From Trebouxia sp. TZW2008 (lineage: Eukaryota; Chlorophyta; Trebouxiophyceae; Trebouxiales; Trebouxiaceae), in assembly GCA_002118135.1 (NCBI GenBank), contig BDIU01000202.1, positions 62,001 through 126,000 on the forward strand: 64,000 nucleotides of DNA. The letters are read 5' to 3'. A program made the position numbers and the translations under genes. The notes under the pieces are model-generated. The model was not told where the DNA came from and did not search any database. It saw nothing but the letters and a program-made list of their open reading frames with translations. Position 1 is the first letter of the stretch; the number at the start of each line of letters is the position of its first letter. This document shows positions 47,401 to 58,700 of the stretch, in pieces.

Positions 47401-50219
47401 AGGCATCACATTTGTGATATGCTGAAAGACATGCGCAATGCAGCCCTGCACAACTTTACACCACAGCATCACATTAACTGAAAAGTCATCATAACAGATT
47501 ATGCACCAAGCTTGACATGAATGACATACAGCCACTTGAGCATGAGCATGCATAGCAGGCAGGTGCTAAAGCAGACTCTCACTTGTATCTTGGCCTCCTG
47601 ACTTGTGCTTGAGGCTCCTCCTCAGGCTGTTTTGGTTTCTTGTCAGACTCCTTCAGCTCCGCACGCTTGATGGCATCAATGTGGTCTAGCTGTGCTGCCA
47701 TGTCCTTTTCGCCAAGCTCATTCACAGTGAAGTACCAATAGGCTGCACCCATCATGTCTTTTCCTGCACCATGCAATTCAACTCTGCTATAATATCAGTA
47801 TTCCAGCCACACTTTGTAGCAAGACACACAGGCATCAATTGCGGCTTGTCGATCTCAAGACTGAAAGAAATTGCAGGAGATCAGGACAAATTCAGATCAC
47901 ACAAAGCGTGTACAAACTTGCAACAACATCTGCTGCTTGAATACAAACTGATTGCATGTGACTTCATGAACACTGCTTCTGAAGGGTGTGGTGCAGCCGA
48001 AGAAATGCCAGACTTACTTCTATGCTTGCGTGGAGGATTGGCACGAGAGTTGCCCAACCACACATCAAAGCCGTGGTCAAATGCTGCAAAGGCCTGGGAG
48101 CCTGTTGCGCCATTGGCGACCCACCCCATGGAAGTGTCCAGGATCCCGTGCATGAAGAACACTACATCCCGCGCCCCTGTGCCAGACACAGGTATATAAG
48201 CGAGCTGACAAGTAGGCATTGACGTAGGCAATCATTTATGACATGCAGAAGTCCCTGCTGCAATCAAGCAGCATTCAAACACTCACTGCTACAAGACATA
48301 CACAGTGACTGCTTCCTTGGCACAGTGCCAGGTCAAATCACCACGACCAATACCTATGCCAACCATGAACAAAATGCTGAAAGATCTGCGAGGAGTGTGT
48401 AGCATGCACAGACATGCACAACCATAAAGAGAGGTGAGGAAGGCACCATGACGAGGCAAGCGCTCCATGAGTAACACATAGCCATCTTCTGTAGTGACCT
48501 CATGCCGCTCTAAGGGGTAGCCAGTAGCCTTGATGATTTCTGCAGCTGTCCAACTGTGCGAGGAGTCTGCCTCGGTGAAGGGCTTGCCCCTTGGTGCTTG
48601 GCGTTTGTGCCGCAGCCGCTCTGGGCTTGATATGTCATCCTGTGCACCGATGCTTGTCAAGATTGATGACGACCTTTAACCCTATCTCTTGAACTACAAC
48701 CATGGTTCAAGTGCTTTGATCTTGTGACAGCTTCATTGCAATGCTGCGTGTGAAGGGTCAATCTAAGAATTTGGAATGCTCCCTGGCAACAGTAAGGTTG
48801 AACATTTGACCAAGACCAATTTTGACCTGCAAATGTGCAGGTAATGCAGTTTTGAGACCCACCTCACTATCTCCCATCCAGCCTGATCTCCTGCCATCAA
48901 TGCCAAAAGGCGAGAAGTTCTGCTTCTCTGGCATGAACAGCGCCTTTCTGACCAGCCAGCGCACAGCATCAAAGACATCTGTTGTTACCAGTTCTGCCCC
49001 AAGTCTCCAATCATCAAGAAAGCCGCGTTTTACTTTCTCTTGTACAGCCCATCCTGCAGTTTCAATAAGGGTCAGTCATTGATACCAAGCAGTGCTACTA
49101 TAGCAGCACTGGCGCAGCAGTCAGGCCTGCATGTAAAGTACTTGATTTGAGACCGAAACACAAAGTGTTTTGAACTGCGTCTATGAACTACCAAAGAAGA
49201 CTTGATGCGCAAGGCTGAGTTGTAGTGATGGCAGCCTACACTGCTGTTTCTGACTGCATGCAAGCTTGTTGCAGTGAAGGGTAGCTTGCATGCATCAGGT
49301 CTGCATGACTAGGGTGCCTTGCAGATAGGCTTCAGCTGACAGCTGCTAAGCATGCCCACCTGCGGGTTTGTCAAACAGCTCGCTGCCATTCTGCCTTTTG
49401 ACCTTCTTGTGAGCTGGAATGCGCTTCTCTTGCTTGATTGGACGCTTTCTCTGGCCCTTACTGATCTGAGCATTCTTGAGCTTGCCAGCATCTGATTGAG
49501 AGCCTGCTCTTCCAAGGTTCGATGTGAACAGCTGTGACAGGCGCTGCTTGAAAGTGGTCCGAGGACGAGTTGGCTGTGCAGGAGCTCGTTGACCTGCAGA
49601 CCAGATGTGACTACTGGTGATAGATGCTGCAGGTTGCTGTGCAGGTTTCCTAAGTCCCAAATTTGTCCAAGTCCCAAGTGCCCAAGTCTGGAGTGTGTCC
49701 AAGTTCAGCCGCCCAAGTTGAAAGTGTGTCCAAGGTCAAGTGCGCAAATCCAAGTGTGCCCAAGTCAAGTGTGCCCAAGTTCAATTGCCCAAGTTCAGTC
49801 ACCAGGAGTACAGTGCCGGCAATACTTGCAGCTGCTGTAACCTTACCGGGTGACTCTTCTTGCCTGCTGCGTCCAACAGTACCGCCTCTGACAGACCTGT
49901 CACGTTCAATGATGGCATTGAAGGTACTCTGACGCCCCTCCTCCCACCAAGCTTTCCAAGCGGACGGTTTTTGAGTAGAGGTTTTGACACTGGTGTAACC
50001 GGGAAACCAGCTGAAGATGGCGTTGAGAATGTAGTTCACAATGCGTATCATTTGCGCAAACAATTCTCTGATGACGGACTTCACAGACTCTTCCCAAGTG
50101 CCCAGCACTGTCTCCAACCACCATTCCGCGATTGGGTGAACGAATTGAGTCTGGAACCAGTTGACCCCGACCAGGCAATACCAGACCACAACTCCTGCAG
50201 CTTCGTTCAAGCCCAGCAT
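41421..50219 (-). CDS. Alpha/beta-hydrolase lipase, plant MPL/At1g73920 type, with large insert
   Basis: Predicted membrane-bound acyl hydrolase. The start at 50219 gives an amphipathic/membrane region (LGTWEESVKSVIRELFAQM, then YILNAIFSWFPGY). Later exons: 49550-49360 (basic), 49065-48864 (FDAVRWLVRKALFMPEKQNF), about 48660-48448 (GYPLERHEVTTEDGYVLLME), about 48190-48020 (DVVFFMHGILDTSMGW, oxyanion region) and 47779-47580 (NELGEKDMAAQLDHIDAI). The nucleophile elbow is VAHSLGGASLLMY (about 43880-43835; A-x-S-x-G as in plant relatives). Then come LILLTPAGF (43790-43735), GDSSEWDQAMRMPHYNTRSM (to 42243), MPVDIMAGRSDGII (catalytic Asp) and FGHLDFTF (catalytic His) in 41740-41421. Between about 47.3 and 44.4 kb exons add several hundred Ser/Gln/Asn-rich residues not typical of the family. 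Duplicated exons and an inverted repeat lie inside. Exon joins in the insert are approximate. Confidence 0.85.
42402..43345 (-). repeat. Three tandem copies of a lipase exon
   Basis: Copies at about 42402-42560, 43064-43215 and 43236-43345 share the same order of motifs. The minus strand reads PFLWILPPLVWALHWTRPG, AFLCFIPPLMLALCETRQG and PFLWILAPLVLAHWTQPG respectively, followed by GAAC(Y/H/C)IPS(S/Q)LL. Only the first continues into the rest of the domain (VLLNGDSSEWD). The other two have only the first half of the exon. They could be alternative or mutually exclusive exons, or relics. Confidence 0.8.
42717..43053. repeat. Nearly spacer-less inverted repeat, about 165-172 bp arms
   Basis: The left arm starts caggtggtggatgcatatca at 42717 and the right arm ends atgcagccaccacctg at 43053. 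The arms meet at ctttgacagtgtcaaag (42881-42897). The arms pair along almost their whole length with scattered mismatches and small indels, judged by eye. It sits between two copies of the duplicated lipase exon, so it would be transcribed in the lipase intron and could fold into a long double-stranded hairpin. It could equally be a foldback/MITE-type element; no flanking target duplication was established. Confidence 0.85.
43505..43795 (-). repeat. Two copies of the lipase LILLTPAGF exon segment
   Basis: Segments 43731-43795 and 43527-43598 are direct repeats. The minus strand reads LTRLILLTPAGFQQNYPRV in the upstream copy, which is continuous with the catalytic Ser exon, and FTCLILLTPAGFRRKYARI in the second. 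The second copy keeps an open frame (IATAAHKALLHHAA). Both follow the family pattern after the nucleophile elbow. Confidence 0.8.
44647..44768. repeat. 60-bp tandem duplication
   Basis: Two copies of a unit of about 60 bp (gctgac(a/g)attgcatttcag start) at 44647-44706 and 44708-44768, with about four differences, in a lipase intron. Confidence 0.8.
45236..46133 (-). CDS. Low-complexity insert exon of the lipase (part of 41421-50219)
   Basis: A single open frame of about 300 codons, far longer than the neighbouring exons. It encodes about seven degenerate copies of a 15-18 residue unit with core DSNGNSHKQQAAGM, then a Ser/Pro/His/Gln-rich region (HSGQSHLHQSGSADQSGQSH), an Arg/Ser patch (HQKRSRSRGSLRSS) and a short acidic end. 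It ends at a donor-like ctg/gtcagt near 45236. Such a segment is presumably disordered and surface-exposed. It lies between the conserved helix NELGEKDMAAQL and the nucleophile elbow, so it interrupts the catalytic fold where plant homologues have a short loop. Confidence 0.65.
49652..49802. repeat. cccaagt-type short tandem repeats
   Basis: A run of degenerate units of about 10-20 bp built on (g/c)cccaagt(t/c) and gtgtccaagt lies in the lipase intron after its first exon. It creates spurious open frames on both strands. Confidence 0.7.
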
Positions 50220-50491
50220 GGCGCTCCTATGTCGAGTTGCGGGGGTTTGAGCCGATCGATACCCATTCGCTGCTCACAACCTGACTCAGCCTGTGCTCCT
50301 GGACAGCTTCCTACGTGACTTCTCACATGCTTGCACACACGCACAGCACCAAACCTGCGATTGGACTCAAGCGAGTGGCGCGTCGGTGCTCGACCAGTGC
50401 AAGCAAAGGGATCATTCGAGCGCGCATTTGAGCGAGCCGCTTTGAGTCTGGCCCCGCTTTCGATCGCTGCTTGGACGTCTTGCGGTTCAAC
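50220..50491. promoter_or_regulatory. Shared upstream region of the lipase and UBA5
   Basis: The two genes are divergent with 272 bp between start codons. Both promoters should lie here. No TATA box or other clear element was seen. Confidence 0.4.
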
Positions 50492-53358
50492 ATGGCTGAA
50501 GGTCGCCGCGGTGAGGAGCAGGCGGCAATGCTTCGAGACAGTGTCGTTGCTCTACAGGTTAGTAGCTCTCACATTCATCTTGCAGAGTTGCATGTGTTGT
50601 TCGCTCGCAGACTCGGCTGATCTACCGATCCTGATGCAGGATCAGGTGAACAACCTCGACACCGAGGCCGTTAAACAGCACATTCAAGAGGCACGTCAAG
50701 TCTCTGAGCGGTCATGTATGTGGCGAGGCTTTTCCGCACGAGCTTAGCACCCGAATGTGCTGTGTTCCTGCAGCTACAACAGCAAATAGACAAGCTGAAT
50801 GCAAATCTTGGAAGTAGCCCTGCGAGTCAGCCCTGCGGCCAACAGGTCTGCAGTCAAGAATGCTATGAGCTTTGGCAAAAGCGCTATGTGTGTGCTTGAA
50901 GAACAATTGCCTCATGAACACTGGCAGCAACGGAAAGTGTTATATGTATGCCTCAAAGGCGCTTGCCTCATTCACGCAGGCAGCAAGGGGAAAGATTCAG
51001 AAGATGAGTGGGGAAGTGGTGGACAGCAACCCATACAGCCGTCTCATGGCCTTGCAGCGCATGGGCATTGTCCAGGACTATGAAAGAATCAGGGACCAAA
51101 CAATTGCCATCATTGGCATAGGGGGCGTCGGCAGCGTAGCAGCTGAGATGTTGACTCGCTGTGGGGTTGGCAGGCTGCTGATGTATGACTACGACAAGGT
51201 CAATAGCTGGTCAGCAACTGTCATATGTAGCAGTTTAGGCCAAATTCAGATCACAATCTCATGTCTGCAAGTGCTTCTTGGGCATCATCAGGCTGCTTAA
51301 ACAGCAAGGGCTGTTGAGTGAATGAAACAACGTGATTGTGCCTGGGAGTTCACTGCCCTCGTACACAACTGGCAGGGTTGCCGAACTTCGTTGTCAATGA
51401 CGGACGATGATGCTGATGACAAAATGATCATTGTCTCATGATGAGGCAGCTGCTGAAACTGTCTTTTGCTGCAGGTAGAGCTGGCAAACATGAACAGACT
51501 CTTCTTCAGACCAGAGCAGTCAGGCCTGACCAAAACAGATGCTGCAGCTCAGACTCTCAGTGGCATCAACCCTGATGTCCAACTGGAAAGTTACACCATG
51601 AACATCACCACAATCAACGGCTATGAAGCTTTCAAGTCTAGCATCTGTGGTGAGGATGGCAAGTCCAGGGTTGACCTGGTCCTGTCATGCGTGGACAACT
51701 ATGAAGCCAGGATGACAGTCAACCAGGCATGTAACACATTGTCATGTGCAGATTGACTCAGTCATATGCCGCATACATTCTCGTGTTGGCCTGCTCTGCT
51801 GGTGCGCATCAGAGCAGGCCTCTACGTTATGATGTTCCTTCGTGCAAAGCATTGCATACTGCGCCTGCTCCAAGTTTGCAAAACCTGTTTCGAAAAGCAG
51901 GAGCATTGCACACGCTGATGTTGCAGACATCCTGTGCTTTATCACTCTGGCTGATCCCCTGTTGGATTCGTATGACAGTAGACATACCCACTATGCATAA
52001 CCAAAGTGAACGCGTGTGTTATGCAGGTCTGCCTGGAATTAGAGCAAACCTGGATGGAGTCAGGGGTCTCAGAGGATGCAGTTTCAGGTCACATCCAGGT
52101 CATCATTCCTGGGGAAACAGCCTGCTTTGCGTGTGTGCCTCCCCTGGTAGTGGCGTCTGGCATTGATGAGCGCACCCTCAAAAGGGAAGGAGTCTGCGCT
52201 GCCAGCTTGCCAACTACCATGGGCATTGTGGCAGGCCTGCTTGTGCAGAATACTCTCAAATACCTGCTCCACTTTGGACAGGTAAGAGGGTTTTGGACAT
52301 GCACCATGTCTTATGCAGAACATCATTAAGTACCTGCTTCACTTTGGACAAATGAGCAGGCCTTCAACATGTGCATATGTTTGATTCGTTATGCTTGAAG
52401 TTGTGCTAAGGATAAGAACATATGGCATTTCTGCATCAGACCAAAATTATGACAAAACCACACATGCAAAGCATGTCAGTTGGCATGTCTCATCAGCACT
52501 AGCTGCATTGTTGTTGTGAGTTGCATCTGCCTGCCACATGGGATTCATACATTTCTAGCAACAGCTGTTGATGGTGCCAATCCCTGATGACACTGCCATG
52601 CAGGTCACAAGGTATCTGGGCTATTCATCACTCAAGGACTTCTTCCCCACAATGGACATCAAGCCCAACCCAGGCTGCTCTCACGCTCTGTGTGGCAAAA
52701 GGCAGCAGCAGTATCAGCAGCGGCAGGCTTCACCAGAAGCTCAAGCACAGAAGCAAGCCGCAGCACAGGCTGCTGCTGCTCAAGAGCAACAAGCTGCAAC
52801 CCACACTGACAATGAGTGGGGCATTAAGGTTTTGCCTGAATCTGCCAATGCTGCAGCACAGCAGCAAGATGCAGACACAGGCAGCGCAAATCAGCAGCAG
52901 CAAGCTAAAGGCAACAGATATGACCATACTCTTCCAGAGGGTCTGTCATTCTCTGTGCCGGTAGGATTCAGCTCACACATATGCCTATTGGTACTGTCTT
53001 TTTGCAGCTTGACACACATAAGCATCTTCACGCTGTCTCTTGAAAGTTTAACACAGATAGACCTCTTGTTGCTGTCCTTTCGCAACCCAAGTTGTCAAGC
53101 GTTCATCATCATGCATGACTCGTGCAATCTGAAGTGTCCAATATAGGATGGATGCATTGCATACATGCTGCCATTTTTGGTCCACACTGTTCTGTCCAAA
53201 CAGACCGCATGTTGCAACTAGATAGAATGCGTGACATTCGCTGGCCTGCTGTGGTGCAGGTCGGCAGAGACAACTCACAGCAGAATAAGACTCAGCATGA
53301 TCCAAACCATGATGGCGTTACAGTAGAAGATCTGATGTCACAGCTCAATGCTCTGTAG
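50492..53358 (+). CDS. UBA5: Ubiquitin-like modifier-activating enzyme 5 (UFM1 E1)
   Basis: Adenylates UFM1 and passes it to UFC1. The start at 50492 ([18 protein letters not shown]) leads a coiled-coil N-terminus ([13 protein letters not shown]). Then come [20 protein letters not shown] and the nucleotide-binding loop [20 protein letters not shown] (about 51003-51204), [19 protein letters not shown] (51476 onward), [16 protein letters not shown], the Zn-type pair [10 protein letters not shown], the catalytic Cys in [15 protein letters not shown] (about 52173-52217), and [21 protein letters not shown] Gln/Ala-rich linker precedes DNEWGIKV, the UFM1-interacting motif, and the protein ends [15 protein letters not shown], the UFC1-binding tail. 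All functional elements of the E1 are present. A TGTAA string, the usual green-algal polyadenylation signal, lies 25 nt after the stop. Confidence 0.95.
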
Positions 53359-54030
53359 CCTCATACAGCCTTGTCAATCTGATGTAATACCATATTTGGA
53401 TTGAGAGGCATGGTCATCACTAGCATCCATAGGTCCTTGCACGGGTTCAATCAACAGCACGCCATGACTTCAGCCGCATACTGTCTCAGGTTCACAAGCA
53501 AATCAGTTCCTGATTATAGCTGTTTCAGAGTAAAGTCTGCCAATTTACAGCAGGCGTTTTGACCCATCATCACAAATCGGACTCATCATTTCCAAATCTG
53601 TTTTATTCCCTTTCATGCAAGCCACAGGCATGCCGAGCTAGAGAAAAGACACCGCAGTGCCACCCATCTTCCAGACGCAGTGCCCTAGTGTATTGCAGAT
53701 AGCTTGATGTGTTCATCCATCTGTCAGTATGCTGAGCAAGCCAGCACAAGTTGTCTGTTGCAAGTGCATACATTGCTAGCCGTACAACAGCAGCTACAAG
53801 GGTCTTGCATGAAAGCGCACACGTACAGCAGCAGCTGCATAAAGCTAAGAAACAGCCGCAACAATTTTAGGTTGCGCATGCCTCAGGCCACCACTGCGCT
53901 GGCAATCAAACTAGTGGTGGCCTGACGACATGCATTTGCTGAGCCCACAAAGGCAAAACCAAATCGAACAAGCCATTTGGAACATGCAAGGTCTTGGCTC
54001 CAGCTGCTACAGTACACCAGTCATGACAGG
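53359..54030. other. Convergent intergenic interval with a hairpin
   Basis: UBA5 and the 321-aa gene converge here. The only clear structure is the inverted repeat at 53883-53925. The plus-strand frame at 53704-53925 is short and Cys/Ser-rich with no recognised domain. Confidence 0.5.
53883..53925. repeat. Perfect 13-bp inverted repeat (stem-loop)
   Basis: tcaggccaccact at 53883-53895 pairs perfectly with agtggtggcctga at 53913-53925 across a 17-nt loop. It lies in the convergent interval 525 bp past the UBA5 stop and about 106 bp past the stop of the minus-strand gene, so it may form an RNA hairpin in either 3' region. Confidence 0.8.
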
Positions 54031-55318
54031 TCAAGCCTTTGTGCGCTTGTCTTGCTCCTCAATTAGGTTGATAAACCGCTGTATCTTGACCAGAGCACTT
54101 GATTTGCTCCTTGGGCAGACTTTTCTGGCGGCTTGCAGGTGCTGCATTGCTTGTTGCAAATCACCCCTGAACAGCAGCATAGACACTGACATTTTCATGG
54201 GAGACTCACAGAACTTTTAGGCACAGAGAAGGATGCATTCATGTTTGCAGTGTTAGCATGTTACCTGAGTGTTGCACTACGCTATGCAAATCACCCCGGA
54301 ACTTCCGAGTACTGAGATACGTGTATGCATGCCAGCTGTGATGACGCATACATGCTGCAAGTACTTTTGTGTTGTTGAGCTAGCATAGCACACATGAACA
54401 AACCCATAGGAGCTTCACCTGTTGAGTGCATCCAGCCCATTCTGAAAGTCTTGGTCAGCTTGCTTCATGCTGTCTTCCTCAGTGTCTCTATCTACTTCAG
54501 TGGACTTTCTGGGCTGGTTGCCTGAGCCTGCAGCCTCTTGTATGTGACTATTAGGAGGCAGAGATTGACTCACACCATTGAGTGCTGCTGACGCTGCTGA
54601 TGCTGGTGTTGGTGCTGTCTTAGCAGGCCCAGTCATCTGCTGGCAACGGCCCAAAAGCAAGATGATCCTTGCTTGTGCTTGTGGCTTGTTTGCTGGGCAT
54701 GCAACTTGGGCTACCTTGAGCAAGTTGACAGCTGCAGCAACATTGCCACGCTCAAGAGCTTGCAAGGCCTCTGCAAAAGCTTCCTCAGCCACTCTGGCTT
54801 TCTGCCCATGGGTTCCTGCCTGTGAGAGGCCTTCAGCTATTTGTAACGACTCCAGCTTCAGCAGCAGTTGCTCTGCTGTGTCATGGTTGCCGCTGAACCC
54901 TGCTGTGACTGCAGCTGGCTGATTTGAGTTCTGCTCTGCAAACTGCATGCCAGGAGGTGGAGTGCCTAATGGGCTTCCCTTGGGCTCTGACAGAGCATCC
55001 TGCTGACTTGCTGATTCTGAAAGTGCTGGGCTAGGGCCGTCAGGGGCATTTGCGTGCTTGTCTAGGGGGCTGTTTGTAGGCTGTAGGACGTTGTCGTCCT
55101 CAGCGACTTTGACGAGCCCACAGTAGCCTGCAGTGTGCGCCTTATTGACCTTCCATGCAACAGCAGCATTGGAAGGTTTATGTGACGTGCAGCTCACCGT
55201 CCCAAGGGGTCTCTTGCAACGCTTTGCGGTATTCATCTTTCAGCACTTGCAGCTCGGCAGCTTGCATGAGAGTATCAGGCTCAAAAAGAGAGCCACGCGT
55301 GCTGCCATTGCTGGTCAT
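54031..55318 (-). CDS. Two-repeat helical (TPR-like) protein, 321 aa, unknown function
   Basis: Exons 55318-55198, 55127-54419 and 54166-54031 sum to 966 nt, exactly 322 codons. The N-terminus is MTSNGSTRGSLFEPDTLM followed by a charged helix (ELQVLKDEYRKALQE). A long Pro/Ser/Gln-rich linker follows. Two related helical repeats then appear: EALQALERGNVAAAVNLLKV with QVACPANKPQAQARI, and GLDALNRGDLQQAMQHLQAA with RKVCPRSKSSALVKI, split by an intron inside the second. The pattern (ARGN..AA..LL..A...CP) resembles a TPR or J-protein N-terminal helical hairpin, but no J domain or catalytic motif is present. Divergent from the palmitoyltransferase. Confidence 0.75.
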
Positions 55319-55759
55319 TTCGAACAACTGGTATTGCAAAAGGGAAACAAATAATCAGGTCTACGTATTGCGCGCCGATCAAAGCGGATGTGCGCAATTT
55401 TGAGTCGAGTCGTGTATGTTTGTCGGTTGCAAGCTCGCACAGGCCAAATTTGTCAACTCAGCTGTCAACACAAATTCTTCGAAGTCGTAACAGTGATCAG
55501 CGATGGTCAAACCTCAGTCGAAAGTTGCGCACGCTGGACAGCGCACATCGCAGACATCGTCGTGCAAGTGGCTCAGTTGCCTGTCGACGCTTGAGCCTGC
55601 CAAGAGACTTGCGCAGCCTCAGTCGCGAGATACTGTGATCTGCCTACACAAATACTAGGTCTTGGCAGCACCTGAAACTCTGCAGTCCGCAACGTCGCTT
55701 CAGCGCGTCACTTATGCGGTCTGCAAAGGCGTCGCATCGTTTGCTCATCTAGCTGTTGC

Positions 55760-58700
55760 ATGCAAGCTCTGCAGTCCATCAAGGTTCATGCAAGCGACAG
55801 TGCAAACGAAGACGACAGTCCCTTGGCCACTGGAAGGACTCTGTTGAGACCCAAGGAGGATAGCTTGCCCTTGGACACAGCTGCGCCAACCAAGAAGTGG
55901 AGCAGCAAAGTAGAGATCCCAATAGGTATGCAAGGTCGAGTGCGGCGTTGACTAAACTGCCCAAGGTCACTTGCAGGATTGAACAAAATGTTCAATGCAT
56001 GTGACAGTAGGCTTTCCATGCAGGCTTGGCTGTGTACATTCTGATACTTGCTGTTACAGCTTTCTCCTGCGGGTAGGCATCGATTGACTTTGGACAGCCA
56101 GTCACAGCTGTCTAGCTGAACGGCCCTACTGCTGCATTGCTGCTGACACATTCTTGATCTTACAGTATCAGAGGGCTACCATGGTGGTATCAACTGCTGG
56201 CAGTATGCATGCTCACTCTGACGCTAAGTCTGCAGTGGGTCTTGCACCAAATGGACCCCGGAGTGATTCTGCCTCAGCCGCACAAAGGTACTTGATCAGC
56301 TGCAGGATGCAAAACAATTGTTCAACATCAAGAGCAGCAGCAGCTAAATGCGCCTCAATGCTGCTATAACAGCAGCCCCGCAAAGTCACGTGCACCTCAG
56401 TATTGATACTGTTGTCTGCACCCAGCACGTTACAACGCAAAGCTATGTGCATCCCAATGTTGATACTGCTGTCTGCACCCAGCACGTTACAACGCAAAGC
56501 TATGTGCTTCACGTCGATTGGTACTGCTGTCTGCGCTCAATATGTCGAGGTGCAAAGCTGCACACACAGTGATTGGTACTGCTGTGTGGACCAGCATGCC
56601 ACAGTGCAAAGCTGTGTACCCACAAACATGACAGTGGTTGATACTGCTGTCTGCGCTCAGCACGCCACAGGACAAAGCTTTGTACAAATGAGGAAGTGGT
56701 GCTGTTGCCTGTTCTCAGCATATTGTGAAGTGCAGATCCAATCATTGATGCTTTGGACAATGAGGGAGCAGAACTGCCTGACCGGCTGGCCTATGAAAAG
56801 GACTACAAGGTACATGCTGCACTTGACTGATCTGTTTTGCATTTGCATAGCCCTGGAAGCGCACTATGTGGCTTCTTGTGTGCTGGACTTCTGCATATGG
56901 AATTGTAATCACACTGATGGTGGCAATCATGCTTGAGACATGATCGTGGGTATATTCGAATGATTGCTGTTGTGCACATGGTTGGCCCTAGGTCATTGAC
57001 CTGTGAAGTCAGTCACCCAATTGGGTTCATTACCTCCTGTATGCGGATTTCTGAGCGCATTGTCGGTAGCTCAAGGGGTATCAAGCGGTGACTGGAATGC
57101 ATTGCCGTTCCTCAGACTGGTTCGGTGATAATGCACAACACTGGATGTAGGGCCAATGGATGCACCGCACAAGTAAGGGGTATGAGAAGTATTGCAGCAG
57201 CTGCAATATTTGGCGTCCACCACGCGCACATCACTGCAGCGTCTGTGGCTACTGCATGGTAAGTCAGCACAACCACTTTAATTGAACATGCATGACATCA
57301 TTGAATACGCCTGACACTTTCATGAGCAACATCTTTGAAGTAAGTGAGCTCGCGTACTTGCATTGAATACGCCCGACACTCTTCATTGCAGCAGCATTGA
57401 TGTACCTCCATGCAAACATTTCATTGATTATGCCTTACTTCATTGAACATGCCTGACGTTGTCACTAGCAACATCATCATGATAAGTCAGCACAAGCATT
57501 TTCATCAGACATGCCTGACATCAGCGTATATGCCCAATACTCACACTGGCAATGCAACTACGGTAAGTTGCGTGCTGCCATACTGCTGCGCTTCAGCTTG
57601 AAAGCAAGCCATCAAGACCACATCTACAGGCATACGCTGTTTAGTGCATGTTGACATGCTTGTACCTGTGTATACTCCACATGCTATGCTGTACTACTCT
57701 CCTGTCAGAGGCTGTAGCAAGGGTGTATGCGCTGTGAAAATCAAATCAGCTGCTCACTGCTCAGATTGCGGCTGGCACACATGGCTCAGGTTGCCCGCAT
57801 TCAACAGTTGATCAACACAAGTCAGCCTACACAAGTGGCAAAATAGGACTTGTGCCACCAAGACCTAGCACTTATTCTAGAACATTTCATGGGCCACTGT
57901 TATCATACTTGCCTTGTTGGAGCGCTTTTGTATGGCAATGCAGGAGAGGTTTGATCACCACTGTGATGTGGTTGGCACATGCATAGCGCAGAACAACCAC
58001 CGCTTCTTTGTTGCTTTCCTTGTGGTTGGGCAACTGGCAACAGCAACTGCAGCAGCAGGCACGTCTTGGAGGCTGCATCGCTTGGGCTTTCCATTGTAAG
58101 CTTTCTTGTTTCAAGGTTGTCCTAGATAATGTTAGCTGGTACTCAAGTGGCAACACCATCGTCTCTTACGTGATCCGTGTACGATTGCACGAGAAACCAC
58201 GCCCGAGCTGTGCAATAGACACAAACAAACGAGGTCAAAGCAAACGAAATACTATGAGCGCGCATGTGAGACTGCCCAACAACAACACAAAAGTGGCAGC
58301 ACATGACAAGGCAGCACATTACAAGGCAAGGCAGGGCGTCATGTGATGCATCAGACTTGCTGAGTGTAGAAGCTTATCAGACAGCGATACATATACATGT
58401 TCATCAGCTGTTGTCAGCTTTTGATCTTTGGGATCAATGATGTGGGTTGCTCCATGCAAGGATGCTTTCAACAGTGGACACCAAACAAGCAGTCACTCAA
58501 ATCAGCAAGATCATTCCCAAGCATTTTGTTCCCAAGCAACAGCTGTCAACTCTGCCACCAGCATGCATAAGCAGCGCATATTGACAGCACTGTAAAGCAG
58601 CTTATTGTTGACTTGAACTGTGTGTTGCAGGCACATTTCCTGGCATCGTGCAGAGACATACTTTCTGCTTTTGTTTGACATTGTCTACTGCGCCACAGTG

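Noticed and set aside
56348..56936. Frames on both strands over the 58-bp intron repeats
   Set aside because: They are by-products of the tandem repeat; the palmitoyltransferase exons flank them and join in phase.
57066..57132. tRNA-like segment (ggtagctcaaggggtatc ... ctggttcggtgataa)
   Set aside because: It resembles A and B boxes, but the acceptor stem does not pair (TTGTCGG has no matching 3' partner) and the T arm does not close.
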